From NCBI GenBank assembly GCA_017893485.1, contig CM030360.1, positions 145,204,516 to 145,268,515 on the forward strand: a stretch of 64,000 bases of DNA, written 5' to 3'. Position numbers and translations under genes: made by a program. Below, piece by piece: positions 34,274 through 46,445 of this stretch; positions within the stretch are counted from its first letter, which is position 1, and each line of letters starts with the position of its first letter. Origin of the DNA: Hemerocallis citrina (taxonomy: Eukaryota > Streptophyta > Magnoliopsida > Asparagales > Asphodelaceae). Below the pieces are notes generated by a model that ran no database searches, was not told the origin of the DNA, and saw only the letters and a program-made list of their open reading frames with translations.

Positions 34274-34475
34274 TTTAACAATAGTAACAACAATAATAGG
34301 ATTTGAATTACGATATAAATTCATTGGAAAATAGTCACAAATCAAATTATCGATTAGAATAGGCTTTAATAGAAGATCCAATAATACATTTTAACAAAAG
34401 AAATTGAAAGCGGAAAAAATAATTTACAAAAATTTTAAATACAGAAAATATGTATTTGCGGAAACAGGGGTTACA
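33652..34475 (-). repeat. Truncated 3' LTR of the family-2 element
   Basis: Starts on the minus strand TGTAACCCCTG at 34475 and is colinear with 38714-39561. Homology stops at about 33652, where PMD sequence begins. A purine-rich tract (aaggtgggtaggatt on the minus strand) lies just outside the LTR start, as a polypurine tract should. Confidence 0.82.
34210..34274. repeat. (TAA)n microsatellite in the 3' LTR copy
   Basis: About 21 TAA units; the equivalent tract in the other LTR copy is at about 39268-39364. Confidence 0.9.
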
Positions 34476-35605
34476 AATCCTACCCACCTTACAACAGAAT
34501 TTCGTCATCGAAATTTGCTTAGACGGTACATAGGACAAGGCAAAAACAAACGTGTGGGGGGTAAAAAAACAGAGAATTAAAGGGGAAGGAACAAGTGGTG
34601 GCAATACCAAAATGAGGAGGAAGTGGATAACAACGATGTCAAATAGAATGCATGAAAGAATATAAACAGTATCAAAAGGAAAGAAACAACACAAGATAAC
34701 AAAGCAAGAAGGGAGAAGGTAGAACTGGAATCAAAGAGAGAAGGGACAGGGAAGAATTGAATCAAATAATAAATTGGTGCATGATGACAAAATGGAATGT
34801 AAGAAAGAAGTAACTGTTATCAAAATTGAAGAAGAAACAACACAAGACTTGCAAGATAACAAAGCAAAGAGATGAAGAAATAGACAGAGGTGGAATCGAA
34901 GAAAGGATGGACAAGGAAGAGTTAGACCAATCAATGAGTCAACAGATGAAGACGATCTCAATGGAAAGAAGCAAACAATGCAAGAAAGGAGAAACAATAA
35001 GATAATCCTAGGGACCTGTGAGTTATAGGTCTACCACGCTTCCGCTGCGCCACTCTGATCAGGGAGACTCTGACATCAGCGTCCATTAGCTCCAGTAATC
35101 TGCTTTGCGACCACCATATCATTGACACGTCCAAAAGACATCCCTCTAGCATGAAGTTCGAACTCTAGGCAACTTCAGATTTTGAACACTTCCGAAGATC
35201 CTGAGACTCTACATGCACATCTTGGAGCAAAAGACGACACTTCCTCTCCTGGCGATGATCCAAGCCGCTGACAAGTCGTAGCAGATCAAGTGATGCCAAT
35301 CGACGAACCAAGCAGAAAGAAAAGAATGGATGACACCATAATCAAAGGGATACGGGTATGAAAAGAATAAATTCATACCCAATATGAAATCAACAAATGA
35401 GGACAATTTCAAGAGACGGAAGAAGAAAGGAATCAAGGAATCGAATAAGGAGGGATCAAATGAGCGGAACAAGACTAGTATCCAGATCAATGTCTATTAT
35501 AATTTATTCATGTTACTGCATGGTCTGTGTACTATTGAGCCAATCTTTGATCGAGCCTAAACTTTGTCTAACATATTAGTCAAAATAATATATTAGCCAA
35601 ACCTG
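34476..35605 (-). other. Short interior of the family-2 element, no gag-pol
   Basis: About 1.1 kb with no recognisable retroelement protein. Several overlapping minus-strand ORFs of 60-115 codons exist (for example 35209-35490), Phe/Leu/Ser-rich and without motifs. It contains the initiator-tRNA-like fragment at 35004-35059. Confidence 0.6.
35004..35059 (-). pseudogene. Initiator tRNA-Met-like fragment
   Basis: On the minus strand, from 35059, the first 27 bases (atcagagtggcgcagcgg...) match the 5' half of plant initiator tRNA-Met exactly. The anticodon arm and variable region follow with about four changes, all C-to-T or G-to-A, and the anticodon CAT reads TAT. Similarity ends before the T-arm, so it cannot be a working tRNA gene. 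It is sense to the retroelement, whose own primer site is complementary to the same tRNA. Confidence 0.72.
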
Positions 35606-35618
35606 GGCTCTGATACCA
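35606..35618 (-). promoter_or_regulatory. Primer binding site (initiator tRNA-Met), family-2 element
   Basis: TGGTATCAGAGCC on the minus strand, 10 bases after the LTR end GGGGCGTGACA. Confidence 0.88.
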
Positions 35619-35628
35619 CTAAAAACTC

Positions 35629-38600
35629 TGTCACGCCCCGCTTTCCAAAAAGAGAATACGGAATACGGATACGTAACTAAGTCCAGCGAATGGCTTTCAC
35701 CATTCATAAGTTGTCAGGATCTTTACAACATTTCAGAGGAATAATCAAGAGATAACAAGGAGGAACCAACCACCCATGCATGAATAAATTAATATACCAA
35801 CAAATTTACTTGAAACAAAATTTAATAATCTCAAATAAACCAGATCTGGAACAAGTTATAAATTATGGGACAAACTGTCCAATACAAAATAATCCATACA
35901 TTTATTCAAAAGCAACAAGAAAGTAAATTGTAGCAAGAACTCCAGCCAGCTAGAATCCTAGATCACCTACTCCATCGGACAGCTTGTCACCAAAGTCTGC
36001 AAGTGACAAATTTGCAGGAAAAAGGAAAGAGAAAATAAACGCCCGTCAATGCAAGTTACGGGCCGCTTGTAGTACAGGCAACAAGTACAGGAAAGATAAA
36101 CAAATATAGGGTAACAGTAGAAGCAAGTATAGAATAAGCATGGAATGGACATGATAGCAAGACAGGATGACTAACATAAATCAGGAACAGAATCAAGTAA
36201 TGTGATGAGATAACAAGTGCATGTGACATGTGACAGGTGATAGGTATTATGCAAGCAGGTAAACATGTAACTGGTGTCAGGTAGCATGTACATGTAAGCA
36301 TGTAACAGGTGTCATGTTATGTCAAGTCTTGTATTTATTTCTATCTAGGTAGTACTTCATGCATCCCATCCATTTATCACATGGTTGCTACATTCAAACA
36401 AGTTTGCGTTTAGATTTCGTAATGGATTCTATAGGTCATGTACTTCACAGGACTACAAAACTTGGTCAGTAGCATGTAATTAACTTGGTCGATAAACTTG
36501 ATCGGTAAGATGTAATTAACTTGGTCGGTAAACTTGATCGATAAACCCTGATCGATAACTTAGTTGGTAACTTGGTCGGTAAACAAGTCACACGGGAAAC
36601 ATGGGTCCCCTTCCGAGTACAGGCTCCTATATTGTCCACTACTAGATCTTTCCCTTAAACCCCAGCTTGTTCTTATTATTATTATCAAACATGCATATAC
36701 GTACACAAAACAGGGCGAGAATAACATGGCATGAAGGTTGGAAGATAAACATGCACAGATGAAAACAACTCATAAAAGATTAGGACAACGAAATTTCTAG
36801 TTCAGAATAGCGAGACAATACTGCACCAAATATGGGATTCCCGTTGGCACAAATATGCAAACCTTGATCCGTCAGAAAATCTGGAATATAGACTCTCGGC
36901 CTAATCCAGCAAATATATGTAATTCATATGGTATTTCACAAAAACAGGACTCAAAACAGAATTGTATCCAGAAAACATGTTTAGCCAGAAATTAGAAGTT
37001 TGTATTCATAAACAGGAAAACGGCATAAAAACTTACTAATTAAATCCAAAAAAAAATCTGGGGTATTCCCTAGTATGTTTAGTATCATAAAATATAATTT
37101 CATAATTTTCCAACATAGATAGTATAGTCAAATAAAATCAGAACACGGCAAGATACAGAAATTTTGTAAATCCGAAACTCTGAACACAGCAGTACTAAAA
37201 CAGCAATAGATTATAAAGTATAAATCGAAATCCAGATCTGTTAAAAGGGTGATAAAATAGATACAGTAGGCTACATTTCATATTCACAAAGTTTTTATCA
37301 ACAGTAAATAGAATCAGGTTGAAATTTGGGTTCTTTACTGAACAGCATGAAAATTCTTCAAGTATAGTATTTGTTTGGAAGCATAAAATAGTTTGTAAAA
37401 ATAATTAATTAAATCCACAAAAATTAGGGGTTAATCCAATCAAGTCTAGTTGTACTTAGCAAAATATTGGACCAAAATATTATCTTTAACATCAATATAA
37501 AAATAAATAACCATACAAAATTCATATAAAACAGAATCTGGATTTTTTACACCTCTGTAGTAAAGCATCAATAACTTGCAACTCACAAATCAAAACTGAG
37601 ATCTGTCAGAAATTCTGGAAAGTAGACAGAATTCTCTATAATTCATGTTCACAAATAATTTTCATATACTGACCTTAATAGGGTCTAAAATATTGAACAA
37701 GAATGGGGTAACAACAAGGACAGAATTGTTCTTCATGCATAAAATCAACTAGATCATATGAAACATATCCAAATCACAACGAAAATACGAAATATGGTAT
37801 ACTAGATGTCCAGGAAACATGGTATAGGGTGTTTAACAAGTCTACAATGAGTTATACTACTAATAACACATCAAGCATACAAGATCATACGACACTTCAT
37901 AAATCACGAACACATGCATGTATACATCAAGAATATATTATATCAAAGTTATTTCATCTCGTGTGTGTACGAGACAACTATGGATGGATCAACATATAGA
38001 GACAAGGTCTAACAAGGGTTTTCATGAGAATAGATCTTGAAGCAACTACACTACAGGCGGTATTGAGTACTTGTATATGCAACAGAAAAGTATACAAGTT
38101 ACTTGCCTTGAAATTGATGAAGAATATGACGAAGCAAGAACGAGAATAATGGGAACGGATTCCCGGGCACGATCTCAAACGAACAACTCACGAACACACG
38201 AGCACACGATCACACGAACACCCAAGATCAGCCACACGCACACAGAGCTAAGCAATGGCAGCCCGGGGTGTGCATGGTCGAGCAAAACAGTGGACAGCGG
38301 CGAGGACGACGACAGTGCTTGCTGCCAAAGCTGCTCTTGCTGTCTGCCGCTACGGATGGCGTCGCGACAGAGAGGTAGGGCGACACTGAGGTGCTGTCGC
38401 TGCCGAGGAGGGGAAATAGTGAACAGGGACGTCGGGGAGGTGCACCGGGGGGTCGGCTGTTAGGGCGTCGGGGGAAAGGAGGAGAGAGGTAGAGCAATGG
38501 GGCTGTAGTGGTTCTAAGACGGGGCGATAGGAGGTCACGACGGAGGAAGGCGCGACTGGCTGTGGCCGACGCTGCTGACTGCTTCAGGAGGAGAAGGGAA

Positions 38601-39297
38601 GGAGGTCGATGCTACTATTGCTGTCACGTCAGAGCGAGGCAGCACAGGGAGGGGCGGCGCGACGTCGAGGTGCCTGGGGGGAGGGGGGTCTGCTGACGGG
38701 ATGTACGATCAGTAGAGAGAGGGAGAGCACACGGGAGAGGGAACAGGGGATGAAGAGAGATCGGGAGAGGTAATAGGGCGGCTAGGGTTTGGTGAATAGG
38801 GTAGGTATATGCACAGTAGGAGGAATATAAATATATAGGGTGAGTTAGGGTTTTAGGAGGGTAATGGGTTAGGGTATATTGGGTTTTAAACCCAATAAGA
38901 ATAGGATTGAGTTGGGGTATTGGTTAGTTGGGTTGTGGGTTTAATTAGGATCCAAAAGAAATAGAATAAGATATAGGATTATAGAAAAATAAATAAATAA
39001 ATAGATCAATAATAATATAGTAACACAATTAATCAATTTGTACGCATCAAATTAATACTCAAATACTACTAAACACAATAGAAGGTAGGACCTCACATAA
39101 GATCAAGACTATATTTGAATCGAACCAAAATATAATAAGGAGCAAAATAATATTACATATTATTTAATTAAATAAAATGGTATACATAAAATCCATGCTC
39201 TTATAAAAATACAATATAGATTACGGTCTATAAGCTTGCGAAAATTTTATAAACAATACGTTTATTAACAATAATAATAATAATAATAAACATAACC

Positions 39298-39367
<70 letters not shown>

Positions 39368-39561
39368 TAGTAACAACAATAATAGGATTTGAATTACGAT
39401 ATAAATTCATTGGAAAATAGTCACAAATAAAATTATCGATTAGAAAAGGCTTTAACAGAAGATCCAATAATACATTTTAACAAAAGAAATTGAAAGCGGA
39501 AAAAATAATTTACAAAAATTTTAAATACAGAAAATACATATTTGCAGAAACAAGGGTTACA
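35629..39561 (-). repeat. Complete 3.9-kb 5' LTR of the family-2 element
   Basis: On the minus strand it starts TGTAACCCTTG (39561) and ends GGGGCGTGACA (35629). A TATA-like region (ctatatatttatattcc on the minus strand, about 38822-38838) lies upstream of a GC-rich leader-like stretch (38230-38700). It shares blocks with the solo LTR at 42307-45713, for example gtagcaaccatg ... gtgctacctagatag. ORFs in the GC-rich part are not supported as genes. Confidence 0.82.
39268..39364. repeat. (TAA)n microsatellite in the 5' LTR
   Basis: TAA repeats with an internal CAT interruption near 39290; longer than the tract in the truncated LTR copy. Confidence 0.9.
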
Positions 39562-41252
39562 GTATCAATCTCAGATGAAGCAACTTGTTTGCAAGTCCGT
39601 CCATCTCTAGGTAAATTAAGAGCTAGAGTCTTAGGTGAGGAAGACGGTTATGCCTCCTTAGTTGGCACCGTCTTCTCTAGAACAAATTGGATCAGATAAG
39701 CTTCCTCAAATGTGTAAAATTTAGTGAATCTAGGCACGAGATCGATGTTAAGGCTTCAAATGAGCACCCACACCAAATTAGATCTCTTCACTGTCTTGAG
39801 ATCAATAGATACCATCGACTCGAATTCCACAAGGATTTCTTGAATTACCTCATTCCTCCAACAATGGAGAGGGATGTTATGATCCAAATCCAGTATGCAT
39901 TACCATGTGGTAATTCAACAGCAAAATTAGGGGTCCATTATGAGAATTGAGCTGTAAAATGCCCGAAATTTACTACCTCCATAGTAATCATATCAGCGAG
40001 ATTTTCTGGCGAGGGAAAAGAGACTAGGAATTGAATGTGGAAAATCTTCTTGACCACCCATTCTCTGTGACCCCTCATTGGCCATCGAGAATTGAGGACA
40101 TCTAGAAGATGATTCTCTGAAGGTCTTCCAGACTTAATTTTTGCAAACCCACACCATTTGTGGAGCCATTGCTCTTCTTTCTTGACAACTGGTAAACTAT
40201 TGATTAGTTTGATATAAGTGGGGTTCTCCGGTGATCTCCCCCTTAGAACTGTTCTTTTCTCATTTTCAGGATTGGAAGATACATTAGAACAAACATATGA
40301 CATGTGTCCCCACTTTAGACATTTTAAGCACCGTACCTCCTTGGTACACTCATCATGAACATGGCCTAAATCTTCGCAGTTAAAACAAGGCTTCAGTTTC
40401 TTTTCCCTTTTCAGCAGGACTTCATGAATCCGTTAGCATTCAACTTCTTCTTATTAGTCCTTCTTGTTGCTTTACTGTCCATTCTCACCCATTCTTTCTA
40501 TGTTGGGTTAACTTGTTGTACAATATGAACATAAGAATTTTGATCTCTGGTAGGCGAGACTGGACTCCCTTGTGGAGCCCTAGCAGTTGCCGGAGGAGGC
40601 TCGAGTGGCAGAATACTATGATGTACCTCAGATTCATTGTGATGTTCCTATATAGGGAGAAGTTTAGGAGGGGAAGGAGAAGTGGAGTGTTGATGTACTT
40701 GTTGGCCACCAATGTGCTTGTTAACTGAGGTTGAGGGATTGTTGGAAGGAGATTGTGGGTGAGTTGAAGGTGGTGGGAATTGGGGAGCCTTCTTCTAAAT
40801 GTGTACTTGGTGTTGCTGAATAGAATGGAGTTTGGGGGCAAAATATTTGTGATACTTAGTTGTTTCATCTTCAACCCATCTTCTTCTGCTGTCCACAGCG
40901 ATGGTCAGACCCCCTGAAATTCCTCCTGTCTAGACATAATGGACAAGTTGAGAGACCGTCAACAATCCTATGTGGGGGTTCTTTTATGCCAACCCCGGCT
41001 TGTAGGAGGACCCCCTCTAGCAACCCATCCTAAAGGCGGAGAAGTTGAGTGATGATGACAATGACAAAAGTCCCTATGTGCCTGATGGTGGTCTCTCTGA
41101 GGCCTAAACTGGGGCAGAAGAAATCTTCTGAGCTCATCTTTGTTATGACTATGGGACGACCATCGTCCGTAGTGCTTCTACGGACATCGCCTGTGAGCGC
41201 GTGGTGTGGGATTATGATGGATTTGGAAGGTCTGATGAGGTGGCAGTGCAGA
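39562..41252 (-). pseudogene. Decayed retroelement ORF with CCHC zinc knuckles and DUF4283-like region
   Basis: On the minus strand, 40400-40300 encodes CFNCEDLGHVHDEC and CLKCLKWGHMSYVC, two CCHC knuckles. Downstream (about 40303-39940) is CGFAKIKSGRPSENHLLDVL ... FHIQFLVSFPSPENLADMI, resembling the DUF4283 region of plant LINE ORF1 proteins. Upstream (to 41252) the frame is Pro/Ser/Gln-rich with stop codons. It probably continues beyond the TRIM cluster at 46446-46640. The order knuckle then DUF4283 is unusual for LINE ORF1, so the class is uncertain. Confidence 0.5.
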
Positions 41253-41273
41253 TGTAACACCCCGTACTTAAGA

Positions 41274-41343
<70 letters not shown>

Positions 41344-41673
41344 CTGGGCCTATAGAATTTTCTATGGGCTTGGTTGCTTGGAGATTTGGCCAAGATGAGA
41401 TGAGAAGAAGGTGATGGTTGCACATGTAGAGGAGGAGAAGAAGGGATGGGAGTGTGGATGTGTGTGTGCTGTTGTGTGGTGGTGTGCAGGGGGAAATGTC
41501 CCACATTGGTGGTAGATGAAGAAAGTGTGATATATATAGAAAAGCCTATGAACAAGGGATACCTTAAAGCTATAGCACCTTTTGTGAGATACGCCTATAA
41601 TGGACAGTTGTTAGGATTTGTTTTGTTCGCGTGTGTGCACGTGCGCATCTGAGCAGGGGCTCGAGGAGTTATA
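41253..41673 (+). repeat. TRIM-like LTR A, inverted relative to B and C
   Basis: Starts TGTAACACCCCGTACTTAAG, contains a (TA)n tract of about 68 bp (41274-41341), the shared gggcctatag and cccacattgg words, and ends ctcgaggagttata, a decayed form of the GGGGCGTTACA end. Confidence 0.7.
41274..41341. repeat. (TA)n microsatellite
   Basis: About 34 TA units inside LTR A. The same position holds a short TA/TTA stretch in LTR B and a (TTA)n tract in LTR C. Confidence 0.92.
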
Positions 41674-41886
41674 CACACACAACAACGCACACACATCCAA
41701 CAACCACTTCTTTCCCTCCTCCATGTCAGCAACTACATTTCTAGTAAATGTGGAGATGAATACCATGATTCTGCTAGTGTACAGCCCTAGCTGAGACCCT
41801 GACTACCCGTCAGTGTACACCACTAGCTCTATCTCAGACGTACATCTTGCACTCGATCGGTATCGAAAGTTAGCTCTGATACCATT
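41674..41886 (-). other. Interior between TRIM LTRs A and B
   Basis: Starts on the minus strand with primer site TGGTATCAGAGC (41884-41873), then about 115 bp similar to the interior at 45738-45953 (gtacactgacgggtagtcag-like block). It then diverges and lacks the polypurine tract seen in the other interior. Confidence 0.65.
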
Positions 41887-44800
41887 TGTAACGCCCCGAG
41901 TCCCGCTCAGCTACACAGGAAAACATAATAAATTCTAACAACTATCCACCACAGACTTGCCTCACGTACCTAGTGATCATAGGCACTATTATATAAATTC
42001 TACTCTCTTTCCTCACCCACCGATGTGGGACTAAACCACCCACATCACCACACACAACACCAAACAGCCAATCACATAACTCACACATCCATTCTTTTTC
42101 TCTTTTTTCTCTCCTTCACGTGTAGCAAAGAAACAGGGCCCCTCTAACAAGTGCAGCAACTACTTCTTTCTTCTCATCTCTTAATTGGCCCACAATCTCA
42201 CACAACCAAGCCCATAGAAACTCTGTAGGCCCAACTACCATTTCTCACTATTATTATATATATAAGTATTATTATATTCTCCCAATATAATATTATATAT
42301 ATACTCTGTAACCCCTGTTTTTCATTTTGTATATTTTTGACTGTATTTTTCGTTTTGGTGTATATTTTTCTCTCTGGTAATTTTCTGAACCATATATTGG
42401 AATTGTTTTCAATATATATCCGATTTATTTCTTTTCGAGCTCTTTGTTGATTGAGTGACTCTTGTGTCTCATTATCCTATTAATTGATCTTTTCTTCATT
42501 TTGGTCTCGTCTTTTTTGTTTTATTTTATTTTTCTTTTTTTTTTTACTATTTTGTTTGTGGGCGTTTGTGGTGGTGGTGATTTGGTTGTCCTATACATTC
42601 CTAATCCTATTTGCATTCCTAGTTTTATTTAACCCAAAACCCATTTGTAAACCTACTACTAATTCTTAATACCCACAACCCAATACCCATAAACCCACAT
42701 CCTAAACCCTATATATAAACACTCACCCTCACAAACCCTAAACCCTAACCCTAATTCCTCTCTCTCTCACATCCCGGCCTACCTTCTCTCTCCCTCTCCT
42801 TGTTGCGGCTACACACCCCGACCCACACAACCCCCGGCCTACCTCCAGGCTGACCAGCAGCCCTCTCCGGCCTGCTCCCCTCCCGGCAGCCCCCTTTCTC
42901 CCTCCCGGCCTGTGTTCAACCCCGGCCACACCACAACCCGAGCCACCCATCTCCTATTCCCGATCTCCCTCTTGTTTATCCCTGACCACCTCACACTACT
43001 TCAAACCCTAGTTCTCTCTTGTGGTGTTCTCTTGTGGCCGCAAGCCACTTCGATCGCCTCTCATTTTTGGAAGTTTTGTTCGCGTGGAGATTCTTGCTCG
43101 TGTTGCTTGGATTCGTTGATTAGCAGATTTTCGTTCGTGGGTTTTGCTCTTATTCTTGATTGCATCATTCTTCATCCCCAATTAAGGCAAGTAACTTGTA
43201 CTCCAATTCATTTGTTTGATACAAGTCCAAAAGTTCACCTATAGTGTAGTTGGGTCTAGAGACGACTCTTGTTTGTGTTTTTCTTGATGGATTTTGTCTC
43301 TATTGTGAAAAATTGATCATAGATGACTCACGACACAATATGGACATGAATTAACCTAGGATTTACCCGTTCTTGAATTTTGATTATGTATGTGAAACTT
43401 TTGTGTGAATTTGTGTTTTGGTTGAGACCTTTGTGATTTAGTTGGCGTGGACATGTTAGTTACCCTAATTCATGATGTTTAGACACTTGGTAGACTCGAT
43501 TTCATGTTTGGATGTGTTTGGATCAATTTTCTTGAATCCATGTTGATTTTGTTTTTAAGGGAAAAAATCTGTATTTTGTCGCTGATCTGCTTTGCTTGCT
43601 GTTTTGGACTGTTTTAAAGTCAGTATCTTAATTTCGATATAAAACATGAGTTTTAGATAATTTTGTCTATTTTCAAACCCTTCTGACCTTGCTTGATTTT
43701 GGTTTCATATGACTAAGTTATGACTGTTTTAGTACAGAGGTGTCGATCTTTTTCAGATTCTGTTTTTCGGAAAATTTTGATAACAAACTATTTTAAAGAA
43801 CTATGTTACAAATATTATTTTGATCCAAAAATTTGGTCAGTGTTTCTTTATCTAGTTAGGGATTACCCAGAATTTTGGTGAATTTTATTGATGAGTTTTA
43901 GGTATTGTTTCATGCTCGTTTATAAAATCTATACGTGCTGTATTTTGCTCGCTGTTCTGTAAAGAATCTTATTTTCACTATGATTCCTTTTAATGTACGA
44001 AAAATACTTGAGAAATGTGAAAGCTAGTATATTTTATCTATTTTCACATCCCTTTGGCGGAATTGGATTTCGTTTCACTGGTTGCGAGATATCATAGTTT
44101 TTGTACAGCAGTGTTGGGATTTCCAGATTTGCCAAACTATGTTTTCTTGATGCTTTCTTATTTTGATGACTGACCTACTTTTACTAGAAATTTTGAAACT
44201 TTATATTTAGATACTAGACATATAGGGGAATACCCCAAATTTTTCGTGGATTTAATTAATGTGGTTTCATGCTGTTTTCCTGTTCTTGAATTTGTTTTCT
44301 TGATTTCTGGCTGAACCTAATTTATGTATTCAAATCAGTTTTGAGTTATGATTTTGTGAACTAGTATGTGACTTATTTATATTCGGTGGATTCGTGTGGA
44401 AGTCTATTTTTTATATCCTTTGACGGATCCAAATTTGGATGTTTATAACACTGGGAATCACTGTTTTACTATAGTATGGTCTTGCTGGCATGAACTTGAG
44501 AGTTGTCTAATTTAGTCTTCTATGAGATATCTTGCACTTGTACATGTTTATCTTGCAACTTGCACTTGTTACATGATCATGCCATGTTATTCTCGATATA
44601 TTTTGCACATATACATGCTTGTTTAATATTAATAATAAAATAACCAAGTCGGGATTTAAGAGACAGATCTAATAGTGGATAATTCAGAAATATGTACTCG
44701 GTAGGAGATCCACTGATCCTACGTGATTACTTGAGATATGATACTTAACACGCGATTACTTGATACTTGCACGCAAGATACGATACTTGCCACTTGCACA

Positions 44801-45737
44801 ACTTGACACGTGATTAGATGATACATGATACCTGAAGCTTGGAGCTCGATTACTTGACTTGTCCCCGAGTATACTGCCCTCTATGGTCCACTATGAAATC
44901 TAAAGCAAAACTATTTTTTGTAGCAACCATGTCGTATGGGCTGCATGAAGTGCTACCTAGATAGTAATTCACTACAAGACTTGGTACATGCTACTTGAAC
45001 ATGATACTTGAACATGATACTTGATCATGATACATGCTTGCTTGATACTTGACTACATGATACATGAGATTTGAAACTTGACACTTGATACATGATTACT
45101 TGATACTCGATACTTGACACATATTTATAAGACACTTGATTACTTGACTCTTGATGTATGCTACATGATACTTGATCACATTACCATGCTAGTTGTTTAC
45201 CTTGACATCACACTTATACCATGTTGCTAGTTAGTTTCTCCATGTGCTTGTATCCTACATTATAAGTGGCCCGTAACTTGCAATTGACGGGTACTTGTTT
45301 TTCTCTTTTCTTCTTTCCTGCATTCGTTGAATTGCAGATTTTGGAGAACAGGTTCCAGACGGTATCGGAGACATGAAGTATTAGTGCTGCTTTCTATTAT
45401 ATTATTTCTTGTATCTTGCTTGAACAATAATTGTATTTTGAAACTTGATTTATCTTGTATTTGGGCGATGTGACCCAAGACATGTGTTTTATTCAGATCA
45501 TGACTATTTGAGATTTATGTATTTGATTTCAAGTATTCTTGTTGGTATTTTGACTCATTATGTGCATGTGGTTGATTAATTCGCTTCCGACTCTGATGAT
45601 TCTTGAGAATGTTGTTAAGATTTCTTGTACAGCTTATGGATAATGAAAATTATTCGCTGGGCTTTTGTTACGTATCTGTATTTCGTATTCTTTTTGGGAA
45701 GCGGGGCGTGGCATACTCTTAAGTATTGGGTGTTACA
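41887..45737 (-). repeat. TRIM-like LTR B, interrupted by solo LTR
   Basis: On the minus strand it starts TGTAACACCCAATACTTAAG (45737) and ends CTCGGGGCGTTACA (41887). The solo LTR at 42307-45713 splits it, duplicating tactc. Confidence 0.8.
42307..45713 (+). mobile_element. Giant solo LTR, family 2
   Basis: 3,407 bp, starting TGTAACCCCTG and ending GGGGCGTGGCA, with perfect target duplication tactc (42302-42306, 45714-45718). It has a TATA box (ctatatataaacac, about 42710) and a GC-rich leader-like stretch rich in cccggcct words (42770-42960), as in the LTR at 35629-39561. Repeated gatacttgacacttgatac-type words occur at about 44990-45170. ORFs (for example 42912-43244) have no recognised domains. 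Confidence 0.88.
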
Positions 45738-45953
45738 CACACCTCCTCTTAAGAACTCAGCGTCCTCGCTGAGCTCGGGACCTGCAAGCTAATACAAGAT
45801 CGCCTTTCTTGCCGATGTAAAGAGGAGTACCCTAATTTTGCTAGTGTACAATCCTACCTGGGACTTTGGCTACCCTCCAGTGTACACCGTTAGCTCCATC
45901 TCAGGCATACATCTTGCACACTATCGATGTCGAAAGTCAGCTCTGATACTATT
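45738..45953 (-). other. Interior between TRIM LTRs B and C
   Basis: On the minus strand: primer-site-like AGTATCAGAGC (one change from TGGTATCAGAGC, about 45951-45940), a non-coding body of about 190 bp, then a purine-rich tract (ttcttaagaggaggtgtg) next to LTR B. This is a complete minimal LTR-PBS-PPT-LTR unit without genes. Confidence 0.72.
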
Positions 45954-46342
45954 TGTAGTGCTCCGAGCCCGGCTCAGTTGTGCACGCTGGCTATGCGTGC
46001 ACGAACACGAAAATAAAACAAATCATAACAACTGTCCACTACAAGCTTGCCTCACAAAAAGTGCTACAGCTTGTAGATACTCTATTTATATACACATACA
46101 TCATAATCCCCCACAGATGTGGGATATTCATATCCCACCACCACCACACAACAACATCACACAACACGTGCAAAACACACACAACACAACTCCCCCACTT
46201 CTTCACCTTCTCACGTGGCATGCACACCACCACACCCCAGGGCCCACTAACCAAGCAGCAACACCCACTCCACTTTCCATCTTCTTTAGGCCCAAATCCC
46301 ATATGACCAAGCCCACAGACTCCCCTATAGGCCCATTATCTA

Positions 46343-46394
<52 letters not shown>

Positions 46395-46445
46395 CTATTC
46401 ATATAATATTATATATACATATACTCTTAAGTACGAGGTTTCACA
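45954..46445 (-). repeat. TRIM-like LTR C
   Basis: On the minus strand it starts TGTGAAACCTCGTACTTAAG (46445) and ends GGCTCGGAGCACTACA (45954). A (TTA)n tract of about 50 bp (46342-46391) enlarges it to 492 bp. The plus-strand ORF across it is a by-product of low-complexity sequence. Confidence 0.75.

Larger units (their letters stand above)
33652..39561 (-). mobile_element. Giant-LTR non-autonomous retroelement (family 2), 3' LTR truncated
   Basis: Minus-strand element: 5' LTR 39561-35629, primer binding site 35618-35606, interior of about 1.1 kb (35605-34476) without gag or pol, then a 3' LTR of which only the first 824 bp (34475-33652) remain. The two LTR copies are highly similar over their overlap, including the TAA tract. 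LTRs more than three times the length of the interior are characteristic of a LARD-like or internally deleted element. The 5-bp duplication cannot be tested because the left end is missing. Confidence 0.78.
41253..46445 (-). mobile_element. TRIM-like cluster of three related LTRs
   Basis: Three LTR copies of about 420-490 bp: A (41253-41673, plus orientation), B (41887-42306 plus 45714-45737, minus, split by a solo LTR) and C (45954-46445, minus). B and C are each followed on the minus strand by a TGGTATCAGAGC-type primer site and by similar internal regions of about 220 bp. No coding capacity, so it resembles a TRIM. Outer flanks gcaga and gtagc do not match convincingly, so the cluster probably formed by recombination or more than one insertion. 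Confidence 0.75.

Noticed and set aside
35004..35059. Functional initiator tRNA-Met gene
   Set aside because: Anticodon altered, T-arm and 3' half missing; kept only as a fragment.
38071..38696. GC-rich ORFs in the giant LTR
   Set aside because: They lie in the transcribed leader-like part of an LTR, differ between copies, and contain no recognised domain.
39687..39950. Plus-strand 87-codon ORF
   Set aside because: Antisense shadow of a decayed minus-strand retroelement frame.
41030..41506. Tyr/Ile-repeat ORFs on both strands
   Set aside because: The reading frames exist only because the (TA)n microsatellite has no stops; there are no domains.
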